Below, one piece after another: positions 8,594 through 17,604 of a stretch of DNA of 64,000 bases. The stretch is taken from contig NZ_CP064056.1 of the NCBI RefSeq assembly GCF_015775975.1, positions 2,480,001-2,544,000 of the forward strand, read 5' to 3'. The stretch is from Staphylococcus lloydii. Lineage in GTDB: Bacteria; Bacillota; Bacilli; Staphylococcales; Staphylococcaceae. A program made the position numbers and the translations under genes. The first letter of the stretch is position 1. The number at the start of each line of letters is the position of its first letter. Under the pieces are notes generated by a model. That model made no database searches, had not been told where the DNA came from, and saw only the letters and a list, made by a program, of their open reading frames with translations.

Positions 8594-8821
8594 TTGGAAG
8601 ATAATAATTTCCGAGGAAATAATAACAACAAAGCACCACTTGTGTCATCATTACCAATATTTATATTTTTCATAATAATGTCTATACATACTATAGTGAC
8701 GAAAAATAATTTAATAGCAATCAGTTTATCAATATGTTCATTAATTATTTTTACTTCGCTGACTACTTTATTGCTTTATACATATATAATGCATAATAAG
8801 CAATTGAAAGATCATAAATAA
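8594..8821 (+). CDS. Small two-helix membrane protein, unrecognised
   Basis: The protein has 75 aa with a TTG start at 8594, supported by AAGGAGG seven bases upstream. A polar Asn-rich N-terminus (residues 1-14) is followed by two hydrophobic helices (about 18-35 and 41-63) and a short basic tail. I do not recognise a family. It is 15 bases upstream of the Cse60-like gene and probably co-transcribed with it. Confidence 0.6.
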   Translation: MEDNNFRGNNNNKAPLVSSLPIFIFFIIMSIHTIVTKNNLIAISLSICSLIIFTSLTTLLLYTYIMHNKQLKDHK

Positions 8822-8836
8822 CTAAGGAGGTACACT

Positions 8837-9001
8837 ATGAAATTTGTTTGTTTTAACACTATGACAGAAAAAGGTTTGAATAAAAAAGTGAATGAGTTTT
8901 TGGAAGAAAATCCTTATATTGAAATTATTAAATTTGATTACGAAGTTTCAACGAGCGGTTACGGTGTAGGTATATTATATGACGAGAAGAAACGCATTTA
9001 A
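8837..9001 (+). CDS. Cse60-like small protein
   Basis: The protein has 54 aa and a perfect AAGGAGG SD seven bases before ATG 8837. It resembles the Cse60 family, named for a Bacillus sporulation gene but widespread in non-sporulating staphylococci and phages. Diagnostic parts are KKVNEFLEEN near the middle and the C-terminal SGYGVGILYDE strand. Its function is unknown, and the sporulation name should not be taken literally in this organism. Confidence 0.65.
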   Translation: MKFVCFNTMTEKGLNKKVNEFLEENPYIEIIKFDYEVSTSGYGVGILYDEKKRI

Positions 9002-9097
9002 CCTCTAAGATGATGATTTTAAAGTTCTGTTTTATGTTCTGATGTATTTAAAAATATTGTTTCATAGCAGAACAATTATCATATTTCATAGATCGAG

Positions 9098-9856
9098 GTG
9101 ATTAAACTGAAAACAATTTATTTTTTAGGCGGTTTAGGAAGTAATAAATTATTTACAAAAGACTTAGAAGCGAACCTTAAAAATATCGATTTAAAGCAAA
9201 TCGATTTACCCGGCATAGGTGGAGAATACGATGTTGAAGTTAATAATATTTCAGACTTACTAGAATGGTTTGATAGTAAAATTGACATAAAAGAAGATTT
9301 TATTCTTATGGGGCATTCATTAGGGGCTGATATAGTATTACTATTGAAACACCATATATCATATATTAAAAAAATCATCTTATTAGACGGCGGTATTGTG
9401 AATTTAGATGATTTCGAATATAGTTTAAAAAATGAAATAGCAGACTTAATAAATTTTGTTGATTCTTCAGAATACAGCAGCTTAGATGAATATCTATTAA
9501 ATGAAAAAGAAGATTATATGTTTTGGTCAAAAAATATAAAAAGAGCTAGCGTTGCAAAAATGATTTTTAATTTAAACAAACAAAAATATTGTCTATCAGT
9601 CAATATAGATGCAACTATTAATTTATTAAAATTAAGAAGACAACTCAAACGTAGTTATTTAAAAATGTTGAATAGTACAGATACATTAATTCTTTTACCT
9701 GAAAACCAATCTAAAGAAATCGAAGAGTATAAAATAAATATCATAGAAAATGAATGTAATTTAAATTATAAATTAGTAGAGAATTCAGGCCACGATATAT
9801 ACATCGATAATCCAGAAAAAGTTGGTGAAATCATAAGTGAATGGATTTATAAATAA
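9098..9856 (+). CDS. Alpha/beta hydrolase
   Basis: The protein is about 252 aa. The nucleophile elbow is MGHSLGAD (Ser74 from GTG 9098) and the late histidine is in NSGHDIYIDNP, so a catalytic triad is plausible. The start is uncertain: GTG 9098 overlaps the GAGGTG that looks like the SD, and a CTG at 9107 would have correct spacing. It is probably a cytoplasmic esterase-like enzyme of unknown substrate. It stands alone, with no visible operon partner. Confidence 0.75.
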   Translation: MIKLKTIYFLGGLGSNKLFTKDLEANLKNIDLKQIDLPGIGGEYDVEVNNISDLLEWFDSKIDIKEDFILMGHSLGADIVLLLKHHISYIKKIILLDGGIVNLDDFEYSLKNEIADLINFVDSSEYSSLDEYLLNEKEDYMFWSKNIKRASVAKMIFNLNKQKYCLSVNIDATINLLKLRRQLKRSYLKMLNSTDTLILLPENQSKEIEEYKINIIENECNLNYKLVENSGHDIYIDNPEKVGEIISEWIYK

Positions 9857-10015
9857 TTTTAAATCTCTTCATATTAATAATTTTTCAGTAACTTTTACTT
9901 TTTCAAGTAAATAATTTACTAGTTGCTAGCAATTATCAAACCTCTCAATGAAGCATGATAGCATTAAAATGGCACGTTTTAATTAATGACAATCACTTCA
10001 TGAGGAGGTTCAACT

Positions 10016-10237
10016 TTGAAACTAAGAGAATTGTTTAGCAGAGATGACAACAATAAGGTAAAAGTTTTCATAAGAAATAAATACAATGAATTTTTAAATT
10101 TAGAAATGAACACTTATAACATTACTGTATTAGTAATTTCAATTATCCTTGTTAGCATCATAACTACACCATTTTTAGGCATACCATTAGGCATTCTAGT
10201 AGGTATGTACATTATCAAACGTAAAAATCGGAAATAA
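10016..10237 (+). CDS. Small membrane protein, unrecognised
   Basis: The protein has 73 aa with a TTG start and GAGGAGG eight bases upstream. The first 35 residues are charged; the rest is a long hydrophobic hairpin (about 38-66) with a basic KRKNRK end that should stay cytoplasmic. No family was recognised. A coiled-coil ORF remnant follows directly. Confidence 0.55.
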   Translation: MKLRELFSRDDNNKVKVFIRNKYNEFLNLEMNTYNITVLVISIILVSIITTPFLGIPLGILVGMYIIKRKNRK

Positions 10238-10242
10238 GCTAA

Positions 10243-10455
10243 CACTTACATTTTATAGATAATGACAATGAAGCAAGTGAAACACAGCTTGCTTATACTG
10301 ATTTACAGAATGAGTATAATGAATTAGGTTATAAACACGAAGATTTGAAAGAAGAATATGAAATACTTTCAAATAGGCTTGAGAATGCTAAAGAAGAATT
10401 GAACAAATTGCAAAACATGAGTATCTGGGAATTTAGGAAATGGAAGAAAAATTGA
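10243..10455 (+). pseudogene. Coiled-coil ORF remnant without a start
   Basis: The frame is open for 70 codons from just after a stop at 10240-10242 to TGA 10453-10455, with no start codon or SD at its head. The translation is a classic coiled coil (ending EELNKLQNMSIWEFRKWKKN) with coding-like composition. It looks like the 3' end of a larger helical protein whose 5' part is lost. Similar tails occur in phage and plasmid proteins, so a mobile origin is possible but unproven. Confidence 0.5.
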
Positions 10456-10563
10456 GTAATTGAAAGAACGTAAGAGAGGTTTTTTACAGAAGATGTTTGT
10501 GTAGTTCTGATAAAGGTCTATTATGTTAACTAAATAAATTAGGGTCTCAAAATGAGGGATAAG

Positions 10564-11142
10564 ATGAGTTTCAAAGAAAAGAAAAAAATTATTAGTCACG
10601 CTATGAAAGATGTTGAAAATATTAATTCACAAGTTATTAATGAGATTACAAATATAGCAGAAGAAGTTTCATTTTCTAAAAACTCAGTTATATTAAATTT
10701 GGATGATAAGCTTGATTTTGTTTATCTTATTTTAAAAGGTCTGGCTCGAAGTTATTATATTGATATTAAAGGAAATGATATTACTAAACTTTTAATATCT
10801 GAAAATGACTACATGATGGGAGAATCATTATTTCAATCGAGTAGTTTTGAGGTTTTTGAAGCATTAGAAGATTTGCATTGTCTTCGTTTTAAAGGAAATG
10901 ATTTTAAAAACATTTTACTTTCTTATAAAGAAACAGCAAAAGCTTATAGTGAGTTTTTAGAAAATATAATTATGTACAAAATGAAAAGAGAATATAATTT
11001 CCAGTGCCTAGATGCATCACAACGTTATTTAGATTTTAAAAAGAACTACTCACATTTAGAAGATCGAATCCCCCAATACATTATCTCTTCTTACCTTGGA
11101 ATTACAAAAGAATCATTGAGTAGAATTCGGAAAGAACTCTAA
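10564..11142 (+). CDS. Crp/Fnr-family transcriptional regulator
   Basis: The protein has 192 aa from ATG 10564. Residues 25-115 form a cyclic-nucleotide-binding-like beta-roll (DKLDFVYLILKGLARSYYID), though without the canonical cAMP-binding RxS motif. The C-terminal helix-turn-helix ends ISSYLGITKESLSRIRKEL, the usual Crp/Fnr recognition helix. There is no N-terminal cysteine cluster, so it is not an oxygen-sensing FNR. It lies 88 bases upstream of an alpha/beta hydrolase gene and a broken DJ-1 gene on the same strand, which are its likely targets. Confidence 0.88.
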   Translation: MSFKEKKKIISHAMKDVENINSQVINEITNIAEEVSFSKNSVILNLDDKLDFVYLILKGLARSYYIDIKGNDITKLLISENDYMMGESLFQSSSFEVFEALEDLHCLRFKGNDFKNILLSYKETAKAYSEFLENIIMYKMKREYNFQCLDASQRYLDFKKNYSHLEDRIPQYIISSYLGITKESLSRIRKEL

Positions 11143-11230
11143 TCTATTATCAAATGTTAATGAGTCTTATATTTCTGATTGTTAATATATTCCTAACAAA
11201 TATATTATAAAAATTCAATTGGAGGTAAAT

Positions 11231-12178
11231 ATGACAACTTATCAAAATCAACAAGCTTGGAAAGATTTTCAAACATTTTTACCTAAAGAACTTCATTTTA
11301 CAAGTGATTATGAGCCAAATGAAGAAATATGGAATTGGAAAGAAAATAAAATCCATCTTGATACATTTCGTAATAAAAATGCAAAGGCAAAAATCATTTG
11401 TTTTCATGGAGTAGGTAGTAATGCTCGACAAATATCAATGATTTTTGCTGGACCAATGGCGAAAGAAGGATTCGAAACTATTTCAGTTGATATGCCGACA
11501 TATGGAGTGACAAAGGTAAATCCTCAAATGACTATTTCTTATGATGATTGGGTACAGTGTGGCAGTGACCTAATTGATGCTGAACTAGAAAAAGACAACC
11601 GTCCGATATTTTTATATGGTCTTTCTGCAGGTGGAATGGAAACTTATCACGTGGCATCCAAAAATAAGAAAGTTAAAGGTATTATTGGTATGACATTTCT
11701 AGATCAACGTAAAAGTCAAGTTCGTTTAGAAACAACTAATAATGCATTTTGGGCTAAAATTGGAGTGCCACTTGCAGGTATACAAACCAAAATTGGATTA
11801 GGTAGAAGGAAAATGAAATTGAGCACCTCTTCAAAAATGTGGGCTTCAGTTAATAATAAACGTTGTTTGGATGTTTTGTTAAAAGATGAAACTTCTGCTG
11901 GTATTAGTGTAACAATGAAATTTATTCATAGTTATATGAATTATCAACCTGATATAGAGCCTAAAGATTTTAATATATGTCCGATTTTATTGACACAACC
12001 AGAAAAAGATAAATGGAGTCCACTACATTTAAGTGATTTAGTTTTAGATAATATTTCAAAAGTGAAAGTAAAAAAAGTTATATTACGGAACGGCTCTCAT
12101 TTCCCTATTGAGAAAGAAGCGTTAGAGGATTTGCATGAAGCTAGTTTAAATTTTATCAAACGTGAATTAAAAATATAA
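11231..12178 (+). CDS. Alpha/beta hydrolase, prolyl-oligopeptidase-like lipase/esterase
   Basis: The protein has 315 aa from ATG 11231, with GGAGGT six bases upstream. It has the oxyanion motif CFHGVGSNARQ, the nucleophile elbow YGLSAGGM (Ser132), a C-terminal acid region around LTQPEKDKWSPLHLSDLV and the histidine in NGSHFPIEKEA. This is the standard serine-hydrolase triad order. It is cytoplasmic, with no signal peptide. It follows the Crp/Fnr gene, so the pair may form a regulated unit. The substrate is unknown. Confidence 0.85.
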   Translation: MTTYQNQQAWKDFQTFLPKELHFTSDYEPNEEIWNWKENKIHLDTFRNKNAKAKIICFHGVGSNARQISMIFAGPMAKEGFETISVDMPTYGVTKVNPQMTISYDDWVQCGSDLIDAELEKDNRPIFLYGLSAGGMETYHVASKNKKVKGIIGMTFLDQRKSQVRLETTNNAFWAKIGVPLAGIQTKIGLGRRKMKLSTSSKMWASVNNKRCLDVLLKDETSAGISVTMKFIHSYMNYQPDIEPKDFNICPILLTQPEKDKWSPLHLSDLVLDNISKVKVKKVILRNGSHFPIEKEALEDLHEASLNFIKRELKI

Positions 12179-12307
12179 AAACTATTTGAATAGTTTGTTT
12201 ACTATAAATCTGGCTATGAAGATCTTAATTAGTGGTTTAACATATGTAAGAATCACAGGAAAGTGATATCACATAATTCTGTTAATGATAAAAGAAGGGA
12301 TAAACTG

Positions 12308-13019
12308 ATGAAAGTTCTTATACCGATTCCAAATACAGATTTTGATCCAACTGAAGTAGCCATTCCCTGGTCAATTCTAATAATGAACAATATCCAAGTT
12401 ATTTTTGCTACACCAAATGGTAAAAATGGTAGAGCTGATAATAGAATGTTAACAGGAGAGGGATTGGGATCTTTAAAATGGGCCTTAATAGCTAGTAAAG
12501 ACGCTATAAATACTTATAATGATATGTTACAAAATCGTCAATTTAATAATCCAATTAAATATGAAAATATTGATGTAACAATGTTTGATGGGCTTATTTT
12601 ACCTGGAGGCCATGACTCTGGAATGAAAGATTATTTAGAGTCTACTGTTTTACAAGATAAAGTTCGTTCTTTTTTTGAAGAAAAAAAACCAGTTGGGGCA
12701 ATTTGTCACGGATCAATCAATTATTTCAGATTATAAAACAACAGGGCTATTAAAGAGACAAGAGTTAATGGCTTATTACTTAACAAAGAATCGAGTCGGA
12801 GATTATTATCGAACCTATACACAAACAGTTCAAGATGAAGTTATTAATGCATTAACGAATAAAAAAAATTTCAAAAAAGGAAATATGGGATTACTAAGAG
12901 ATTCTTATGAAAATCTAAATAGAGGATTTGTGGTTAAAGACCGTCATTATATTTCCTCTCGTTGGCCAGGAGATGCCTACTCTTTTTCATTAGAGTTTTT
13001 GAAAATGTTGAAAAAATAA
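12308..13019 (+). pseudogene. DJ-1/PfpI (type 1 glutamine amidotransferase-like) gene, frameshifted
   Basis: The first frame runs from ATG 12308 (SD AGAAGGGA) through the DJ-1 fold and the elbow VGAICHG, then goes out of frame and stops at 12736. A second frame (to 13019) carries the expected continuation SDYKTTGLLKRQELMAYYL... to the C-terminus. Residues normally between the Cys elbow and SDYKTTG are also missing, so a small deletion accompanies the frameshift. A full-length product is not made. Confidence 0.82.
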
Positions 13020-13051
13020 AGTGTTTCAACATTTTTAATAAAACCGTTGTG

Positions 13052-13080
13052 CACCTCTCATTAAGTTGTGAGGTGTTTTT
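13052..13080 (+). terminator. Terminator after the DJ-1 pseudogene
   Basis: The stem CACCTC/GAGGTG (13052-13075), extendable past one mismatch, is followed by TTTTTAAT. It is correctly placed 33 bases downstream of the stop. Confidence 0.7.
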
Positions 13081-13236
13081 AATATACTTGGTTTAGATGT
13101 ACCAAACTGTAAAATTATACTATTTTTTATTAGTATTTTGAAAAAGTTTAATGTAACTATTTTATTTAGGGTGTACCCATATTGATATTCATTTGCTTTT
13201 TAACAGATTTAATGAAATCGACTTTAAAAGCGAACA

Positions 13237-13289
13237 AAAACACTTTCCCTAATGATTACATTGTAATGTGAACTTAGAGAAAGTGTTTT
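13237..13289. terminator. Terminator of the alkaline phosphatase gene
   Basis: A perfect 11-bp stem AAAACACTTTC/GAAAGTGTTTT with a long partly paired interior lies 28 bases past the phoB stop. T-rich flanks on both sides make it usable in both directions. Confidence 0.7.
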
Positions 13290-13316
13290 ATTTGTTTTCT
13301 TAGTTATGAAATTTAA

Positions 13317-14750
13317 TTAAGATGATTGATCATTTTTGAAAAAATCAAAGATGTTTTTGGCATTATCTGTATTATCAATGTTACCTCGGAAGCGTTCACT
13401 ACCTGGACCAAATGCATAAGTATTTACATCTTCACCAGTATGACCATTCGTTGTCCATCCAGTATTAGACTTATCGTTAATTGGTTTTTGTACTGCATCT
13501 TGAAGTTTTTGTAATTGATCTTCATATTTTTTGTCATCTTCATCGAGATCTTTTAATTTTTTAGCTTCTTTATTAATTTTATCAATTTGATTTTGTTTTA
13601 TATCAAATCCATAACCATCTTTAATAACTTTTGCAGCGTCTTTACCACTAGCAATTTGCTTTGTCATATAAGAACCAGAATGTTTCATTGAGTGAATCGC
13701 ATCTGGATTCCAAACATAATCTTTACCCTTAGCAATAGATAAACCACCTGTTGAATGGTCAGCAGTCGCAACGACTAGAGTATCTGGATTTTCTTTAGCG
13801 TATTGCATTGCATGGTCAAATGCTTTTTCAAAGCCTTGCATTTCAGACATTACGCCAGTAACATCATTAGGATGACCTGATTTATCAATTGAAGCACCCT
13901 CTACCATTAAGAAAAATCCTTTATCATTTTGTTTCAATTTATTAACAGCAGTATCTGTCATATCAACAAGTTTTGGATTTTGTTTTGGTGCATCAATTTG
14001 TAAAGGCATATCATTATCTGCAAATAAACCTAGTATTTGCTTGCTATTAGAATTTTGCATTTGTGATTTATTCTTCACAATGTCATAACCATCTTTTTTG
14101 AATTTATTTGTGAGGTTACCGTTCTCTTTTCCGAAATATTCAGCACCGCCACCAAGTAGTACATCCACTTTGTGTTGGCCATTTATTTTATCATTATAAA
14201 ATTGTTTCGCAATTTCATCTTTTTTATCACGATCATCCACATGTGCCGCATAAGCTGCTGGTGTAGCATCCGTAAGTTCAGCAGTAGAAACAAGTCCAGT
14301 TGACTTACCATTTTCTTTGGCTTGTTCTAAAACAGTTTTAGTATCCTTTTTATTTCCATCAACACCAATCGCACCATTATATGTTTTATGACCAGAACTA
14401 AAAGCAGTTGCTCCTGCAGCTGAATCCGTTACATTTTCTTTATGATCATCTGGATTTGTACGTTGGTTACCTACTAAATAATCATCGAAGGCTGTTTTGT
14501 CCATTTCTTTTGTTTCGGGATTATCTGCAAAATAACGGTATGCAGAGTTATATGAAGGTCCCATACCATCGCCCACAAGGAAAATCACATTTTTAGGATT
14601 TTTAGTATTTCCCATATATGAAACTTCATCATTTTGATTTGAAGCTTGTCCTCCACCTGATGCATAAGTTGGTTGTGCACTCCCAAATACCGTACCCGCC
14701 ACAATTGCACTTGCTACAGAAATAGTTGCTAACCTATTGAAGATTTTCAT
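13317..14750 (-). CDS. phoB: Secreted alkaline phosphatase
   Basis: The protein has 477 aa. A Sec signal peptide (residues 1-30, basic start, hydrophobic core, cleavage near PTYA-S) is followed by the alkaline phosphatase domain: metal ligand Asp61 in LVGDGMG, nucleophile Ser110 in VTDSAAGAT, and later metal-binding blocks VEGASIDKSGHPND, VVATADHSTGG and NGHTGEDVNTYAFGP. It hydrolyses phosphomonoesters outside the cell to supply phosphate. It is probably under PhoPR control in staphylococci, but no Pho box was resolved here. A good SD (AAAGGAG) precedes ATG 14750. Confidence 0.95.
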   Translation of the reverse strand: MKIFNRLATISVASAIVAGTVFGSAQPTYASGGGQASNQNDEVSYMGNTKNPKNVIFLVGDGMGPSYNSAYRYFADNPETKEMDKTAFDDYLVGNQRTNPDDHKENVTDSAAGATAFSSGHKTYNGAIGVDGNKKDTKTVLEQAKENGKSTGLVSTAELTDATPAAYAAHVDDRDKKDEIAKQFYNDKINGQHKVDVLLGGGAEYFGKENGNLTNKFKKDGYDIVKNKSQMQNSNSKQILGLFADNDMPLQIDAPKQNPKLVDMTDTAVNKLKQNDKGFFLMVEGASIDKSGHPNDVTGVMSEMQGFEKAFDHAMQYAKENPDTLVVATADHSTGGLSIAKGKDYVWNPDAIHSMKHSGSYMTKQIASGKDAAKVIKDGYGFDIKQNQIDKINKEAKKLKDLDEDDKKYEDQLQKLQDAVQKPINDKSNTGWTTNGHTGEDVNTYAFGPGSERFRGNIDNTDNAKNIFDFFKNDQSS

Positions 14751-14804
14751 AAATTAATAACTCCTTTAATATGTATTATTATGCTACACATTAAGTTTAA
14801 AACA

Positions 14805-15092
14805 CTAGTTTTGAATAAATATTGTAATATAGTTAATTTTCTGTAAATTAACTATATAATGGCAATTAGGATTAAGTTTAAATGCTTTAATTATTTTAGC
14901 CATTGCTACCTTCGTTGAAGGTGCTTGATCTGTAATCACCATTTGAAGTTTGCCAAACTGTTTAACGAGGCGTTTTATAAACGCATATGCTGAGTAATTA
15001 TCTCGCTTTTTGCGTAACCAAATATCTAGTGTATGACCATCTGTATCAATAGCACGATACAAATAACACCATTTCCCTTTTATTTTGATAAT
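14805..15092 (-). pseudogene. IS6-family (IS431/IS257-like) transposase remnant
   Basis: Reading leftward from 15092, the translation IKIKGKWCYLYRAIDTDGHT continues through DIWLRKKRDN.SAYAFIKRLVKQFGK and VITDQAPSTKVAMAKIIKAF. This is the central DDE-domain part of the IS431/IS257 transposase. The N-terminal third and the C-terminus with the catalytic Glu are missing, and no terminal inverted repeats are visible. It is an inactive fragment of a formerly active insertion sequence. Confidence 0.88.
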
Positions 15093-15252
15093 GGAAGAAA
15101 ATTACACAGCTTCTTATCCAGCTTTAGCTAGTATAAGTGTACAATTATCTTCTGCTATAGCATCCATTTATTTAATAATAGGTAATTATATAAATGATGT
15201 TGTTATATTTTTCTTAATGAGTGTGCAAGCTTGTTATCAATATATATTTTAA
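15091..15252 (+). pseudogene. Permease C-terminal fragment
   Basis: A 53-codon frame starts right at the edge of the transposase remnant. It is hydrophobic with a permease-like tail (two helices, SISVQLSSAIASIYLIIGNY and a final helix) and no SD. It looks like the 3' end of a membrane transporter gene truncated by the insertion sequence event. The family is not determinable. Confidence 0.4.
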
Positions 15253-15262
15253 AATTCATAAC

Positions 15263-15297
15263 AAGAGTGGCGAATATTTAAGATATTCGCCACTCTT
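15263..15297 (-). terminator. Hairpin terminator overlapping the GNAT gene end
   Basis: A perfect 15-bp stem (AAGAGTGGCGAATAT and its complement) with a 5-base loop. It includes the last codons and stop of the GNAT gene. The T-tract after it is weak on the minus strand. Confidence 0.65.
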
Positions 15298-15826
15298 CCC
15301 TTAGGATACCCATTTGTATAGCATCGTAATATTCCCCTCTAACTAACCTCCCCTTACGTATGCGTGATTCTTCTATCATTCCTATCTTACTAGCAATTTT
15401 CATCATTCTAATATTTCCAGACCATGTAGTTATACCTATTCTATTAGCATCAGTTTTAGCGAATAGATAATTAACCCATTCACTAAATATTTGAGAGCCT
15501 ATACCCTTCTCCCACTCAGTACTTTTATATATAACGATACCACACTCTAACCATCTGGAGCTCATATCCTTCCAGTAAGCTGTTACCACACCAATAAATT
15601 CATTGTTATACTTTATAGCTAAAGGCGATAATACATTTTCATAAATTTTTTGGTTCTTAATATAATTTTCTTTGAATTCATTAAATGTATAGGCATCCTC
15701 TTCGATATAAGGGCCGTTCCATTTTTTTGCATTTTGTAATGGATCTATATATTTCCAATAATAGTATTCTTTCAAATCAGAAATGCTTAATTCTATTAAA
15801 AATAATTCATTATTTATTTTTTTCAT
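15278..15826 (-). CDS. GNAT-family N-acetyltransferase (RimJ/RimL type)
   Basis: The protein has 182 aa. It has the acetyl-CoA-binding region VIYKSTEWEKGIGSQIFSEWVNYLF (motif A, with the pyrophosphate loop EKGIGS) and the C-terminal RimL-type block NIRMMKIASKIGMIEESRIRKGRLVRGEYYDAIQMGIL. It acetylates an amine of a small molecule or protein N-terminus; the substrate is unknown. It is embedded between mobile-element debris, so it may be a transferred gene. Confidence 0.9.
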   Translation of the reverse strand: MKKINNELFLIELSISDLKEYYYWKYIDPLQNAKKWNGPYIEEDAYTFNEFKENYIKNQKIYENVLSPLAIKYNNEFIGVVTAYWKDMSSRWLECGIVIYKSTEWEKGIGSQIFSEWVNYLFAKTDANRIGITTWSGNIRMMKIASKIGMIEESRIRKGRLVRGEYYDAIQMGILREEWRIS

Positions 15827-16189
15827 TATTAACCCCCATTGATAAATTAGATGATAAATAAATAAAATTCATTTACTTTAATATGTAGTGTATGTTTATT
15901 GTGATTCAAAATATATCTGTTACCATCTTCACGAATTATCGCTAATTATACTAATATTTTTAAACCTTACAATTATTGTAAAAACGAATGTTTATTAAAT
16001 ATTCGTTTTTGACACAAATCCTCTTAACTAAATATCAAGGGGATTTGCTTGGATATTTAACTCTTTAAACTTGTGTTATAATCAATGTATCATAAATATT
16101 GAAAAATATGAGTTTTTAGACTATGAAAGACGTGTTTATTTGCATCGAGAATAAGTACCCGTAAAATGATTAGAAAAGGTGTTATTCAA
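15827..16189. other. Intergenic region upstream of the GNAT gene and resolvase remnant
   Basis: About 360 bases. It holds a hairpin (AAAACGAAT...ATTCGTTTT, 15981-16009, followed by T) that can act as a plus-strand terminator, and a TATAAT box near 16077 likely belonging to the resolvase gene. Resolvase res sites may lie here but were not resolved. Confidence 0.4.
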
Positions 16190-16748
16190 ATGGCTAAAAT
16201 TGGTTATGCGCGTGTATCAACACAGGATTAAAGTCTTGATGGACAAATTGATACACTTGAGAAATATTGTTGTGAACGTATCTTTAGTGAGAAAGCAAGT
16301 GGGCGTAAAACTAAAAGAACAGAACTCGATAAGTGTTTGGATTATTAACGTGAAGGAAATGTCCTAGTTATTTATAAACTAGATCGTCTTGGACGTACAA
16401 CAAAACAATTAATCTAGTTATCACAGTGGCTAGATGAAAACAACATTGATTTACATATTATAGATATGAATGTATCGACTAAAGATGCGATTGATAAGAT
16501 GTTCTTTACAATGATGAGTGCATTTTCGGAACTTGAAACTAACTTATTAAGTGAGCGTACGAAGAAAGGTATAGAAGCAGCACGAGCAAGAGGGCGAAAA
16601 GGCGGAAGACCTTCATTGCCAGATTAAAAAAAGAGAAATCAAATTCTTATATGATGAACAAAAATTTACTGATGAAGAGATTACTGAACAAACAGGGGTA
16701 AGTCGTTCTACTGTATACCGTGTTATAAAAGAGAAAGAAAATTATTAG
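16190..16748 (+). pseudogene. Serine recombinase (Tn552 BinR/Tn3 resolvase type), multiply inactivated
   Basis: The translation MAKIGYARVSTQD-stop-SLDGQIDTLEKY... shows the catalytic Ser in ARVST and YKLDRLGRTTKQL, FFTMMSAFSELETNLLSERTKKGIEAARARGRKGGRPSL, and a C-terminal HTH (EEITEQTGVSRSTVYRVIKE). There are four in-frame stops (after QD, LDY, QLI and LPD), and one extra base in the A-run near 16625-16633 shifts the frame before the HTH. The gene cannot make a recombinase. It marks an old transposon or plasmid integration. Confidence 0.9.
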
Positions 16749-16761
16749 GAGTTAAAATTAG

Positions 16762-17370
16762 ATGTATAAAGTCATTGATAAAAAAATAGATAGTATTATT
16801 GATAAATTAAGAAAAGTAATTACAAACGGTAGGCTCAACATTACAAGTGGTTGGTTTGCAATGATTTCTTTTATTGTTTGTATGATCTTTCCTTTAAGTA
16901 TGTATTTTTTTGTATATCAATCAACAAGTATTGTTAAAACAAGTCTTACTATTATTGCACCATTATTAGTAAATATGATTATTATACCCATGTTTAAAAT
17001 TTTTTCATTTTACCAAGAAGTTGATGAAAAGTGGTTGGAAGATAAAAATGATACTAGAGAAAAGAAATATTTTAAAGATAGGCAAATTATTTGGACTGAA
17101 TCTATTCTCCTTGCGGTATCGTCTTTACCAATAGCGCTTTGGTATTTCTTTGTTGGATTTAGTCAAATTTCTCACAGTTATCCTAATATAGCCTTTTTAA
17201 TCCTTCTTCTTTTATCAATGTTGGTTTTATTAATTTTACTGTATTATATGATAGCTTACTTATCTAAAATAGTTAATTATATTTATAAAGTAATTAAAAC
17301 TTTAATATCAAAATCTTTTCAAATCGTAAAATCTTTAGTATCTAAATTATTACAAACACTTAAAAATTAA
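16762..17370 (+). CDS. Multi-pass membrane protein, unrecognised
   Basis: The protein has 202 aa with a TAGGAG SD about 10 bases before ATG 16762, overlapping the resolvase remnant tail. Four hydrophobic segments (about 32-52, 58-78, 112-132 and 142-170) are flanked by a charged cytoplasmic N-terminus and a basic C-terminal amphipathic tail with repeated SK.FQ/VKSLVSK elements. No family was recognised. It may be cargo of the same element as the resolvase. Confidence 0.65.
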   Translation: MYKVIDKKIDSIIDKLRKVITNGRLNITSGWFAMISFIVCMIFPLSMYFFVYQSTSIVKTSLTIIAPLLVNMIIIPMFKIFSFYQEVDEKWLEDKNDTREKKYFKDRQIIWTESILLAVSSLPIALWYFFVGFSQISHSYPNIAFLILLLLSMLVLLILLYYMIAYLSKIVNYIYKVIKTLISKSFQIVKSLVSKLLQTLKN

Positions 17371-17441
17371 AAAACAGACACTAAGAAAGGTAATATTGCA
17401 TTGAAAATTAACTTTTATGGAAAAAATTTATAAGAAAATAA

Positions 17442-17543
17442 GTTCAAGTTTATCATTATGATGCATTTAGTACAGAAGTTAATATATGTAAAGCTATAGA
17501 GTTAATGGAAGATACAAAATTCATAATAATTAATACACACTAA
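17442..17543 (+). pseudogene. PhzF-like gene 5' remnant
   Basis: A short frame reads VQVYHYDAFSTEVNICKAIE and then ends at 17543. The block VYHYDAFSTE matches the N-terminus of PhzF-family isomerases, where it is followed by NKGNPAG; that continuation is lost. An upstream start-like stretch (SD AAGAAAGG, TTGAAAATT) is in another frame. This is a decayed fragment only. Confidence 0.5.
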
Positions 17544-17604
17544 TTACACTATTAAAGGTACTTGTAACTGCCTCTTGATTTTGTGTCATTAGGGTGTGCT
17601 CTAA

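Noticed and set aside
14805..15252. Intact insertion sequence
   Set aside because: No terminal inverted repeats, and both ends of the transposase are missing.
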